Shown in pieces: positions 35,401 to 42,906 of a stretch of 64,000 bases of DNA. The stretch is from JBBDYH01 sp040901795 (GTDB lineage Bacteria; Planctomycetota; Planctomycetia; Pirellulales; JALHPA01): NCBI GenBank assembly GCA_040901795.1, contig JBBDYH010000140.1, positions 1 to 64,000 on the forward strand. Reading direction: 5' to 3'. The notes beneath the pieces were generated by a model. That model searched no databases and was not told the DNA's origin. It was given only the letters and a program-made list of their open reading frames with translations. The position numbers and the translations under genes are program-made. Each line of letters opens with the position of its first letter. Positions within the stretch are counted from its first letter, which is position 1.

Positions 35401-36171
35401 GCTGGCGGACTAGCTACCAGCGCATTTGTACTTAAGGTAAACGCCAATGGTGATTTCGTCTGGGCAGGTACCTTCGATGCCGGCTCAAATGCGAGCTGTT
35501 GGTCGACCGACATCGGAGTTGACGCCAATGGTCACGTTTTCACCGGTGGCTACTTCAGCGGTACGGTCGACTTCGACCCTGGCAAACAGAAGGTTGCGCT
35601 CAAAGGCTCTTCCGATACATTTGTGACGAAGCTGAGTCCGGCCGGGAGCTTTATATGGGCCAGAAGCACAGAGGCGGGTTATGCAGAAGGACTCGTGCTG
35701 GACAGTTCTGGAAGCGTCTATGTCACTGGTAGCTTTTCCGACACGGCGGATTTCGATCCAGGCGTTGGCACATTTAATCTCACCTCAGCGGGCGCCGAAG
35801 ACGCCTTTATATGGAAGCTCGATACGGCCGGCAATTTCGTTTGGGCAGCCGCGATGCGCGGCACTGGCAGCGACAAGGCGCGAGGAATTGACGTTGACGC
35901 TGCTGGAAATGTCTATACCACCGGCAGCTTCGCCGGCACGGCGGACTTCGACCCCGATGCGGCAAGCGAATACAACCTTACAAGCGATGGGACGATTGAT
36001 GCGTTTGTATGGAAGCTCGTTCAGACAGCTTCGCTGGCGATGATTGGCTCTGCATTGGAGTCAACCGAGACTAACAGCTCGCCAGATGCCACAGCCGAGG
36101 ACTTCCTGCTCTCATCGCAAGACGAAGCGACGGTCAGTCGCAAGTCGCGCAAGCCAATCGTTTTCAATTGA
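32413..36171 (+). CDS. Kinase C-lobe and TPR region read through into SBBP-repeat secreted protein
   Basis: A single open frame holding parts of two genes. The frame is open from about 32284; KLYIADFGLARLP precedes the first ATG (32413), then GTLRYMSPEQAEGK and YSLGITLYELITLRPAF complete the C-lobe. A TM helix (VPLVTTALLTLALVAASAIA) and about 10 TPR units follow to 34440. An internal start at 34570 begins a typical secreted protein, MKWLNPWRQNRPF, with the planctomycete signature RPFAVERLEDRRLLD. Then come about eight SBBP-like beta-propeller repeats (GNVYTTGSFAGTADFDP and variants). No stop separates the two, which suggests that the kinase stop codon was lost. A 1252-residue fusion is possible, but two independent products are more likely. 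Confidence 0.75.
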   Translation: MTMTGDLLGTLRYMSPEQAEGKSAFLDHRTDIYSLGITLYELITLRPAFPAGDRQTLLKQISSDEPPAPRKLNNSIPADLETIILKCSAKDPHARYASAGHLADDLRRFLAQQPIRARRASLLDRGRRWISRHVPLVTTALLTLALVAASAIAATVFTLRAYQSEADERTKAEENLRLAAESIDQMLTRVAERRYTQGDMQFAESLAADATRLYEQLLRRSDDPELKVRAANALIQVAHIQIRLGEHEKAQQAYGRAAALLTPLTQASPERDDYLVTLAAVENGRGEAFISLGQHTDAEGPYRRALAIAEQLVKRLPANTTQQIHVADRLNNLGVVYTFTERLDEAEKCFERSSEIEEAFHPGNCDWLAALDRQTCLLLNWASLARERGEYDRAIELLEQSATGRGLVGAFSPGHPDKKLQSYNHYWNLAYTYVKAGRAEDAAATVEEMVNAYPDWLQANHEGAHLLLLAAEQCSRHAPRAVAQRLAVGGTPTKIPLPLGEGRVRGSDEESPRATGSASGAEAYRQRARELLAKALTASIRHSDTIDRLAWFLLTCSDESFRDPAAALELAQSVVKAVPKRSRAWYTLALALYRTGDLPAAEKAQQESIDLFGVANAYNCALTSMIRSKQGQGDDARKHYQNAQRLLTSEQKKDEDLLGLITEAGQLIEGGNVETKNRPGRSRLQADLSPAQVPPGAWSAHWERLLHDTADRIIEGVSQMKWLNPWRQNRPFPRRVAARRPFAVERLEDRRLLDVAFGSAFQISSTSGESAWDIAVDGAGNTAVLGFFRGTVDLDPGPGTYNLTSRQDANGAFLVDLFAAKYDAAGSIVWGRRMGAGPFNAGPGITPRITIGDDDAIFVSGAFKNTADFGAITLVTPGDSDAFLAKLDGDGNFLWARQFGGSKDDLANSVVVDGSGNAHLIAEVRTASSGNPDAFFAKLDPNGDVLWTKQVGASTGRGWARGFGITVDTAGNVYGTGIFRGSVDFDSGAGNSTFKTAGGLATSAFVLKVNANGDFVWAGTFDAGSNASCWSTDIGVDANGHVFTGGYFSGTVDFDPGKQKVALKGSSDTFVTKLSPAGSFIWARSTEAGYAEGLVLDSSGSVYVTGSFSDTADFDPGVGTFNLTSAGAEDAFIWKLDTAGNFVWAAAMRGTGSDKARGIDVDAAGNVYTTGSFAGTADFDPDAASEYNLTSDGTIDAFVWKLVQTASLAMIGSALESTETNSSPDATAEDFLLSSQDEATVSRKSRKPIVFN
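33832..33978. repeat. Repeat block inside the TPR region
   Basis: A run of four repeat types translated in frame: GTAGTAGGCACGCTCCGCGTG (33832), TTTAGCAGTCGGCGGCACG (33869), CCTCTCCCTTTGGGAGAGGG (33897) and CGTGCCACTGGCTCTGCCAG (33950). It interrupts the TPR array of the kinase remnant, between AAEQC and the following helix. Confidence 0.85.
34445..34485 (+). terminator. Hairpin near the end of the kinase part
   Basis: GGCCGGGGAGATC at 34445-34457 pairs with GATCTCTCCCCGGCC at 34471-34485, apart from a two-base bulge. There is no U-tract. It lies where the kinase gene should end and before the start at 34570, so it may be an old terminator or a repeat now inside the fused frame. Confidence 0.4.
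34556..34572 (+). promoter_or_regulatory. Internal ribosome binding site and start of the SBBP protein
   Basis: AAGGAG at 34556-34561, eight bases before ATG at 34570. This is one of the best Shine-Dalgarno sites in the window and marks the true start of the 533-residue secreted SBBP protein ending at 36171. Confidence 0.75.
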
Positions 36172-36265
36172 TGCCAATTACAAGTTTCCATGATTTGACC
36201 GAGCTCTAAAGTTCAGCAAGCGCGTTAAGCAATAGCGCGGCAATAATACAACGAGGAGCTGCACT

Positions 36266-37456
36266 ATGAATTTCTCCGCGCTACTAAAAAATCTCATGTC
36301 GATCGCCGTGATGCTGATCAGTGGCACGGCGACGTCACGTTTGTGCCTAGCCCAATATTCTTTCACGCCCCTCGGGTTCGTGCCGGGACAAGTAAACAAT
36401 ACACGAGTTAGAGGTATTTCAGCCGATGGCTCGGCTGTGGTTGGTTTCTTCGATCCTGTGGATCCCTTTGAGCGAGCGTTCCGTTGGACAAGCGTCGCTG
36501 GAATGAGCGCTCTCGGGGGACTTGAGAAATTGGGGGGCAGTAGCTTCGCTTGGGACGTTTCAGCGAACGGCTCAATTGTCGTAGGTCACAGTAGCGACCG
36601 CGCCTTCCGCTGGACCGAGGCCGATGGTCCGGTGGCGATCGGTGATCTCCCGGATGGTACACCGACTCGCCATGCTCGCGGCACTTCGTCCGATGGCTCT
36701 GTTGTTGTCGGCGATACGGGAGGCGGACCCGGCACACAAGCGTTCCGCTGGACCGCTGGTAGTGGCTCGGTGGGGCTTGGCGATTTGCAAGGCGGTGTGT
36801 TCAGAAGTGAGGCGTGGCGAGTTTCGCCCGATGGCTCCGTTGTTGTGGGGAGGAGCGACTCTGCCTCCGGTCCGGAGGCGTTTCGGTGGACACAGCCTAC
36901 TGGGATGATTGCAATTGGCGATCTTACAGGAGGTGCCGTGGACAGCCTTGCCTTGAACGTTTCCTCTGATGGCTCCGTGGTCGTCGGGTGGAGTGAGTCG
37001 TCGAACGGGCGCGAGGCGTTCCGCTGGACGGAAGCCGGTGGAATGGTTGGCCTCGGGGATTTGCAGGGTGGCGTGCTTCGCAGCATCGCCAGCGGTATCT
37101 CGGCAGACGGCTCTGTAATCGTTGGGACTGGCAATTCAACGGGGACATTCTTCGGAGAGGCGTTTCTTTGGACGCAACCGACAGGAATGATGAACTTGAA
37201 GGAATTCCTCGCAACTGGAGGCGCAACGGGTCTGACTGGCTGGACGCTTTTAGGAGACGTTTACGTGTCAGGTGACGGAACGAGGATCGCTGGCACCGGC
37301 CGAAATCCCGCTGGCCTCCTTGAGCCTTGGATCGCCACCATTCCTCCCATCCCCGAGCCAAGCACCTGGGCGCTTGCCGCCTGTGCGTTGTTTTTCGGCG
37401 GGCTGCTCGTGCGAAGACGACGCAAATTTGCGCGAGCGCTGGCGTCTGGTGTCTAA
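36266..37456 (+). CDS. PEP-CTERM protein with HAF-like repeats
   Basis: A 396-residue exported protein with an N-terminal signal peptide (LMSIAVMLISGTATSRLCLA). At least seven repeats of about 45 residues follow, each with a phrase like GISADGSAVVG and EAFRWT plus GLGDLQGG, typical of extracellular HAF repeats. The C-terminal sorting signal is IPEPSTWALAACALFFGGLLVRR with a basic end, the PEP-CTERM layout recognised by exosortase. It is thus expected to be anchored and then processed at the surface. GAGGAG lies ten bases before the ATG. No exosortase gene is in the window. Confidence 0.93.
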   Translation: MNFSALLKNLMSIAVMLISGTATSRLCLAQYSFTPLGFVPGQVNNTRVRGISADGSAVVGFFDPVDPFERAFRWTSVAGMSALGGLEKLGGSSFAWDVSANGSIVVGHSSDRAFRWTEADGPVAIGDLPDGTPTRHARGTSSDGSVVVGDTGGGPGTQAFRWTAGSGSVGLGDLQGGVFRSEAWRVSPDGSVVVGRSDSASGPEAFRWTQPTGMIAIGDLTGGAVDSLALNVSSDGSVVVGWSESSNGREAFRWTEAGGMVGLGDLQGGVLRSIASGISADGSVIVGTGNSTGTFFGEAFLWTQPTGMMNLKEFLATGGATGLTGWTLLGDVYVSGDGTRIAGTGRNPAGLLEPWIATIPPIPEPSTWALAACALFFGGLLVRRRRKFARALASGV

Positions 37457-37925
37457 ACAGCGGTCCGCCGAGACGAGCTCTGTGGTGCAGGATGATGGGC
37501 GGGCGGGGGACGAGTCTGGTTTCAAAACAACGGCCCACCGAGGCAAGCTCGGTGGTGCCGGGGCCGCCGCCCGGCTTGTCCGGGTGGAGACTACGTTTGG
37601 AAACCAGAACCGCCTCCTCAATCATCCTTCTCTCCGCCGCCACCCGGCTCGTCCGGGTGGAGCGCTCGTTTGGCAACCAGAGCGGCCTCTCAATCGCCCT
37701 TCTCTCCGCCACCGCCCTGCCCGCCACGGCCGGTCGCCAGCGACTTGTCAGGGTGGGGCGATGTTTGCGACTGGACCGTAGTGGCGAAGTTTGTTGTGGC
37801 ACGCCTGCTGGTCAATGAACAGCAGTCCACCGAGACAAGCTCGGTGGGGCCGGAGCGAGAGGTCGGGATTAGGCAACGGTCTGGTTTCTAAACACCAGCC
37901 CACCGAGCCGAGCTCGGAGGTGCCG
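37457..37925. repeat. Dense array of CCACCGAG/CTCGGTGG palindromes
   Basis: About seven degenerate units, each with the layout TTTCTAAACA, CAGCCCACCGAG, GACAAGCTCGGTGG, in both orientations (for example 37453-37490, 37532-37558, 37827-37852 and 37886-37921), plus CCCGGCTCGTCCGGGTGGAG units at 37572, 37634 and 37738 (variant). There is no fixed spacing and there are no unique spacers of equal length, so it is not a CRISPR. No gene is present. Related single copies lie at 14985 and 63100-63202. Confidence 0.8.
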
Positions 37926-38303
37926 TCAGTACTCGACAAACTCCGTCGGGTAATGTGACATGTCCAAGGTTTCCTGATCCGGGACCGGGCGAATGCCCCA
38001 CTGCTGCATCGCCAGGGCGCCGAACAGCACTTCAATCGGATTGTCGTTTTCGTCCTTGCCAATGTTGTCAATCACCATGGCGTGCGACGAAATCCTATGA
38101 CCCTGTACTTTTCCCTCGAGTAGTGCCGTCTGGTCGGTTTCTTTGACACCCCCGCCCAAGGCCGAGCGAAAAGGCCGGTCCAGCTTGGACGTGACTAACA
38201 GCCTGGCAACTTCGGGGATTACGTAAGAATTGCGTGCGCCGGTGTCAAACAGCGTCCAGTACTTGCGGCCGTCGATTTCAATATGTTGGAAAACCCGTCC
38301 CAT
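37926..38303 (-). CDS. Retropepsin-like aspartic protease domain protein
   Basis: A 125-residue stand-alone domain of the bacterial clan AA aspartic protease type. The first part has LFDTGARNSYV near residue 18 (the DTG motif with the active-site Asp), then a flap-like segment with ALGGGV. VLFGALAMQQWGI near residue 95 matches the conserved LLG-x-LE-like strand of the family, and MSHYPTEFVEY closes it. Such domains act as homodimers. There is no signal peptide, so it is probably cytoplasmic. The neighbours (PEP-CTERM gene, ppdK) give no hint of the substrate. Confidence 0.8.
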   Translation of the reverse strand: MGRVFQHIEIDGRKYWTLFDTGARNSYVIPEVARLLVTSKLDRPFRSALGGGVKETDQTALLEGKVQGHRISSHAMVIDNIGKDENDNPIEVLFGALAMQQWGIRPVPDQETLDMSHYPTEFVEY

Positions 38304-38342
38304 GATTCCATTGTATATGTGCGGCGCAACTTAAAACACCGT

Positions 38343-38396
38343 AGTCATCTCGCTCCGCGAGATGTAATCCACTCGCGGAGCGAGAGGGCTACGATG
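38343..38396. repeat. CATCTCGCTCCGCGAGATG palindrome pair
   Basis: CATCTCGCTCCGCGAGATG followed by CTCGCGGAGCGAGAGGGCTAC, between the stop of ppdK and the start of the retropepsin gene. Same composite as at 12198. Confidence 0.8.
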
Positions 38397-38413
38397 GCCG
38401 GCAGCCGCCGGCG

Positions 38414-41128
38414 CTACTTTTTGCCTCCAAGCGCGGCCTGAGCCGCCGCCAGCCGCGCGATCGGCACGCGGAACGGCGAGCAGCTCACATAGTCGAGCTT
38501 CACATTGTGGCAGAACGAGATCGATGCCGGGTCACCTCCGTGCTCGCCGCAGATCCCGCACTTCAGCCCGCGGCGCGTCTGCCTGCCCTTGGTCACCGCC
38601 ATCTCGACCAACTGGCCCACGCCGGTCGCGTCGAGCGTTTGAAACGGGTCGCGAGACAAAAGCTCCTGCTTGAGATAATCCGGCAGAAACGTGTTCACGT
38701 CGTCGCGGCTGAACCCAAACGTCATCTGTGTAAGGTCGTTGGTGCCGAAGCTGAAGAAGTCGGCATGCTGCGCCACCTCGTCCGCCGTCAGCGCCGCCCG
38801 CGGAATCTCAATCATCGTTCCCACCGGAATGTCGAGCTTGCCCGTGAACTTCTTCTCCTTCTGCACGCGCTCGATCGTCTGCACGGTCAGCTCGCGGAGC
38901 GAGGCCAGCTCTTTGGCGGCGCCGACCAGCGGGATCATGATCTCCGGCTGGGCGTCGATCTTCTTGTTGCGGCAGTTGATCGCCGCCTCGACGATCGCCG
39001 TAACCTGCATCTCGAGAATCTCCGGATACGTCACCGCCAGCCGGCAGCCGCGGTGCCCGAGCATCGGGTTCATTTCGTGCAGTTGCGCGACGCGCTGCTT
39101 GACCTTCGCCGGCGAGATGCCCAACCGCTGCGCCATGTCCTTCTGGCTCTTCTCGTCATGCGGCAAGAACTCGTGCAGCGGCGGATCGAGCAGGCGGATC
39201 GTCACCGGCAAGCCCTTCATCGCCTTGAAGATCCCCTCGAAGTCCTCGCGCTGATACGGCAACAGCTTCTTGAGCGCCGCCTCGCGGGCTTCGCGCGTCT
39301 CGGCGAGAATCATTTCGCGCATCGCCTGGATCCGCTCGCCTTCAAAGAACATGTGCTCCGTGCGGCACAGGCCAATCCCTTCGGCGCCAAAGTCGCGAGC
39401 CCGCTCGGCATCCTCCGGCGTGTCGGCATTCGTGCGAATCTTGAGCGTGCGGTATTTGTCGGCCCATTTCATCACCGTTTCAAAGTCGCCGGAAAGCTTG
39501 GGCTCTTGCGTGGCGATTTCGCCAAACATCACCTCACCGGTCGAGCCGTCGATCGAGATCGTATCCTTGGCCGTCAGCGTACGGCCCCCTTTGACGGTGA
39601 CTTTCTTGGCCTTTTCGTCGATATGCAGGTCCCCCGCGCCGGCCACGCAACAACGTCCCCAACCGCGCGCCACGACCGCCGCGTGGCTGGTCATACCGCC
39701 GGTGCTGGTAAGAATCCCGGCCGCCGAGTGCATGCCGTCGATGTCTTCAGGATTGGTCTCTTTGCGGACCAGAATCACCTGCTCGCCGGCATGCGTCCGA
39801 TCGACCGCTTCAGCCGCTGTGAACGCCAGCTTGCCGACCGCCGCGCCCGGCGAAGCCGGCAGCCCGGTGGCGAGCACTTCGCCTTTCTTCTTCGCCGCCG
39901 GATCGAAGCTGGGCAACAAAAGTTGCGTAAGGTCGCCCGCCGGAATCCGCTTCACGGCGGTGACCTCGTCGATCAGCTTTTCCTTCGCCATGTCGCAAGC
40001 GATCTTCACAGCGGCCGCGCCGGTCCGCTTGCCGTTGCGCGTTTGCAGCATGTAGAGCGTGCCACGCTCGATCGTGAACTCGATGTCCTGCACGTCCTTG
40101 TAATGGTTCTCCAGCGTCTTTTTGATCTCCAGAAGCTGCTTGTAGACTTTGTTGTTCCACTTCGGCATTTCATCGACGTGCAGCGGCGTGCGGATGCCGG
40201 CCACCACGTCTTCGCCTTGCGCGTTGACGAGAAACTCGCCGTAGAACTTGTTCTCACCCGTCGACGGGTTGCGAGTGAAGGCCACGCCTGTGCCGCAGTC
40301 GTCCCCCATGTTGCCAAAGACCATGCTCTGCACGTTGACCGCGGTGCCCAATAGACCGGTGATATGCTCAACTTGCCGATAGCGCACGGCGCGCGGCTGC
40401 ATCCAGCTCTTGAATACCGCCTCGATCGCCAGCTCAAGCTGCTGGAGCGGGTCTTGCGGAAAAGGTTTGCCGTAGTGCTCGCGGTAAACCTGCTTGTAGA
40501 GCTCGCACAGCTCGCGCATCCCTTCGGCCGGCACGTCGGTATCGAGCTTGGCCTTGTACTTCTTCTTTAGCTTGTCAAAGGCCGCTTCGAAATGTTCATG
40601 GTCGACGCCCACGACCACGTCGCCGAACATGTTGATCACGCGGCGGTAGGAGTCGTAGGCGAAGCGCTCGTTATTGGTCGCCGCGGCCAGACCGCGCACG
40701 CTCTCGTCGTTGAGGCCGAGGTTGAGAATCGTGTTCATCATGCCCGGCATCGACGCGGCCGCGCCCGAGCGGACAGAGACCAAGAGCGGGTTCTTGGGGT
40801 CGCCGAACTTTTTGCCGGTTTCCTTTTCCAGCGTAGCGACGGACTTGCGGACGTCGTCCATCAAAGCCGGCGGCAGCTTCTTACCGCTTTTGTAGTACAG
40901 GTCGCAACTCGCGGTGGTAATCGTGAAGCCAGGCGGAACCGGCAGGCCGATCGAGGTCATCTCGGCCAGGTTGGCGCCCTTGCCGCCCAGAAGCGGCTTC
41001 TGGTCGCCGCGCCCGTCGGTTCGTGTCTTGCCGAAGTAGTAAATCAGCTTATCGGTCTTGGCGGGCTTCGCGTTGGTCAGTTTCTTATTGTCGGCCGGCT
41101 TGGCGGCCCGGCGAGTGACGGTAGCCAT
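38414..41128 (-). CDS. ppdK: Pyruvate, phosphate dikinase
   Basis: Cytoplasmic enzyme converting pyruvate, ATP and phosphate to PEP, AMP and diphosphate, or the reverse in glycolysis. The 904 residues have the N-terminal ATP-grasp domain (LGGKGANLAEMTSIGLPVPPG), the central swivelling domain with the phospho-His (GGMTSHAAVVARGWGRCCV), and the C-terminal TIM barrel (GLCRTEHMFF, MLGHRGCRLAVTYPE, and a closing KCGICGEHGG with the catalytic Cys). A 25-residue basic Lys/Ala leader precedes the usual start. AAGGAA lies upstream of the ATG. Length and motifs are normal, with no repeat insertions, in contrast to purH and mnmA. Confidence 0.98.
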   Translation of the reverse strand: MATVTRRAAKPADNKKLTNAKPAKTDKLIYYFGKTRTDGRGDQKPLLGGKGANLAEMTSIGLPVPPGFTITTASCDLYYKSGKKLPPALMDDVRKSVATLEKETGKKFGDPKNPLLVSVRSGAAASMPGMMNTILNLGLNDESVRGLAAATNNERFAYDSYRRVINMFGDVVVGVDHEHFEAAFDKLKKKYKAKLDTDVPAEGMRELCELYKQVYREHYGKPFPQDPLQQLELAIEAVFKSWMQPRAVRYRQVEHITGLLGTAVNVQSMVFGNMGDDCGTGVAFTRNPSTGENKFYGEFLVNAQGEDVVAGIRTPLHVDEMPKWNNKVYKQLLEIKKTLENHYKDVQDIEFTIERGTLYMLQTRNGKRTGAAAVKIACDMAKEKLIDEVTAVKRIPAGDLTQLLLPSFDPAAKKKGEVLATGLPASPGAAVGKLAFTAAEAVDRTHAGEQVILVRKETNPEDIDGMHSAAGILTSTGGMTSHAAVVARGWGRCCVAGAGDLHIDEKAKKVTVKGGRTLTAKDTISIDGSTGEVMFGEIATQEPKLSGDFETVMKWADKYRTLKIRTNADTPEDAERARDFGAEGIGLCRTEHMFFEGERIQAMREMILAETREAREAALKKLLPYQREDFEGIFKAMKGLPVTIRLLDPPLHEFLPHDEKSQKDMAQRLGISPAKVKQRVAQLHEMNPMLGHRGCRLAVTYPEILEMQVTAIVEAAINCRNKKIDAQPEIMIPLVGAAKELASLRELTVQTIERVQKEKKFTGKLDIPVGTMIEIPRAALTADEVAQHADFFSFGTNDLTQMTFGFSRDDVNTFLPDYLKQELLSRDPFQTLDATGVGQLVEMAVTKGRQTRRGLKCGICGEHGGDPASISFCHNVKLDYVSCSPFRVPIARLAAAQAALGGKK

Positions 41129-41181
41129 GTTGGTTGCGATTCCTTATTGTTCGTAAAGCGATAAGCGGCGGCGCCAGCTTC

Positions 41182-41456
41182 GGCGAGCGGGGGACGTGAG
41201 TCCCCCGATGACGCCGCCACCCCTTGGCGGCGGCCAGAACGCGCGTCGCGGTCCGCCCAAAGACCGTCTCAAACGCTTGCGACACGCGACTTTAGCGGCG
41301 GAAATGGAAGCTAGGAATGTAGCAACGGGGCGGGAGAGCGTCAAGGACGGGCGGATGCTTCAAACCGACGTTGGCATCTGTTACAAACACAGGACGCACG
41401 GACCAAAGTCATTCACTAATTCAACGTCATCGGGGGACTCACGTCCCCCGCTCGCC
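41182..41456. repeat. Element bounded by perfect 32-bp inverted repeats
   Basis: The segment at 41182-41213 (beginning GGCGAGCGGGGGACGTGAG) is exactly complemented at 41425-41456. Each arm is itself a hairpin around GGGGGAC and GTCCCCC. The 211-bp interior has no gene. It lies between the divergent ppdK and Gfo/Idh genes, where promoters for both are expected. Confidence 0.92.
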
Positions 41457-41461
41457 ACTAC

Positions 41462-41489
41462 TGAACCCTGAACCCCGAACCCTGAACCC
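41462..41489. repeat. TGAACCC heptamer array before the Gfo/Idh start
   Basis: Four units (three TGAACCC and one CGAACCC), the reverse complement of the GGGTTCA arrays in purH and the GT83 gene. It ends 15 bases before the ATG at 41505 and directly precedes the AGGAG ribosome binding site. Confidence 0.95.
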
Positions 41490-41504
41490 TCAGGAGCTTC
41501 ACCC

Positions 41505-42701
41505 ATGCCCACCAACGGTTCCCTCAATCGCAAGCTTCGCATGGCGCTGGTTGGCGGCGGACAGGGCGCCTTTATCGGCCGCGTTCATGCTACCGCCGCC
41601 GTGCTCGATAACCGTGCCGCACTCGTCGCCGGCGCACTTTCCTCTGATCCGCAGCGGGCCAAGGCCTCGGCGAGTGATTACGATATCGCCGCGGTTCGCG
41701 CATACGGTTCGTATAAGGAGCTGCTCGAAAAGGAAAAGGCGTTGCCGGCAGATCAGCGGATCGACTTCCTCAGCGTCGCCACCCCCAATCACACGCATTT
41801 TGAGATCGCCAAGGCCGCGGTCGAAGCCGGCTTCAACGTCATCTGTGACAAGCCAATGACGTTTGACCTCGCTCAGGCCGAACAGCTCGCCGACGCGGTC
41901 GATAAGTCGGGCGTCGTCTTCGCCGTCTCGCACAACTATACGGGCTATCCGCTCGTTCGGCAGGCGCGTGCGATGATCGCCGCGGGCGAGCTCGGCGAAA
42001 TCAACGCCGTGCGGTCGTTCTATATCCAGGGCTGGCTGCGAACGCGACTCGAGGACAGCAATCAGAAGCAAGCCGCCTGGCGGACCGATCCGAGCAAGAG
42101 CGGCGCGGCGGGTTGCTTTGGCGACATCGCCACGCACGCCTACAACCTCGCGCGCTACATGACGGGCCTCTTGCCGGAATCGATCAGTTGCCACTTGCGC
42201 ACGTTCGAACCGGGCCGCAAGCTCGACGACTACGGCACGGCCGTAATTCGCTTCGAGAACGGCGGGTTGGGTACGGTCACCGCCTCGCAGATCAGTCACG
42301 GGCGCGAGAACGACCTGTTCATCGAGATCGACGGCACGAAGGGGTCGCTGCAGTGGCGTCAGGAGGAGCCGAACCAGATGATCCTCCGCCGCAACGGCCA
42401 GCCGCACGCGATCTACACGCGCGATCCGAACGCCCCGTTCATGAACGACGCCGGCAAGGCGGCCTGCCGCTTGCCGAGCGGGCACCCGGAGGCGTTCTTC
42501 GAGGCCTTCGCCAATGTCTACCGCAGCTCCTATGACGCGATGGTCGAGCGGGCGGAGGGTAAGAAGCCTGAGAACGTCAACACGGTTTATCCGAACGTCA
42601 ACGACGGCGTCGAGGGGATGTACTTTATCCAGCAATCAGTAGCCAGTAGCAAGGAAAACGGCGCTTGGCTGCCGCTACGGCACAAGCGGGCGCGGAAATA
42701 G
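41505..42701 (+). CDS. Gfo/Idh/MocA family oxidoreductase
   Basis: Cytoplasmic NAD(P)-dependent oxidoreductase of 398 residues, probably acting on a sugar or inositol derivative. The N-terminal Rossmann fold has MALVGGGQGAFIGRVH. The EKP-like motif is VICDKPMTFDLAQAEQLAD, then VFAVSHNYTGYPLVRQAR. The C-terminal alpha/beta domain includes GCFGDIATHAYNLARYMTG, with an active-site His. AGGAG lies nine bases before the ATG. Many planctomycete paralogues exist, so the substrate cannot be given. There is no Tat signal. Confidence 0.93.
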   Translation: MPTNGSLNRKLRMALVGGGQGAFIGRVHATAAVLDNRAALVAGALSSDPQRAKASASDYDIAAVRAYGSYKELLEKEKALPADQRIDFLSVATPNHTHFEIAKAAVEAGFNVICDKPMTFDLAQAEQLADAVDKSGVVFAVSHNYTGYPLVRQARAMIAAGELGEINAVRSFYIQGWLRTRLEDSNQKQAAWRTDPSKSGAAGCFGDIATHAYNLARYMTGLLPESISCHLRTFEPGRKLDDYGTAVIRFENGGLGTVTASQISHGRENDLFIEIDGTKGSLQWRQEEPNQMILRRNGQPHAIYTRDPNAPFMNDAGKAACRLPSGHPEAFFEAFANVYRSSYDAMVERAEGKKPENVNTVYPNVNDGVEGMYFIQQSVASSKENGAWLPLRHKRARK

Positions 42702-42704
42702 CCT

Positions 42705-42904
42705 CGTGCCACTGCTCGCCGCGAGCAGTGACACATGCTCTGGTTCTCACGTTCTGCGTGGGAACCAATCCTGCGACGCTCTGCGTCGCCTCGTGCCGCA
42801 GATCGGCACGGGCAGCGTTCCCACGCGGAGCGTGGGAACGAGAGAAACTCGGCAGGCAGAGCCTGCCTTTCAGTCCGTTCCCAGGCAGAGCCTGGGAACG
42901 AGAC
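42705..42904. repeat. Palindrome cluster between convergent genes
   Basis: A CGTGCCACTGCTCGCCGCG copy at 42705-42734 is followed by several GTTCCCACGC/GCGTGGGAAC and CCAGGCAGAGCCTGG units up to 42904. The Gfo/Idh and zinc peptidase genes converge here. Confidence 0.85.
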
Positions 42905-42906
42905 GG

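Noticed and set aside
37457..37925. Possible CRISPR array
   Set aside because: The repeated units are palindromic, degenerate, in both orientations and irregularly spaced; there are no equal-length unique spacers and no cas genes.
37926..38303. Retroelement or retrovirus-like origin of the aspartic protease
   Set aside because: There is no reverse transcriptase, integrase or flanking terminal repeat; stand-alone retropepsin-like domains are common in bacteria.
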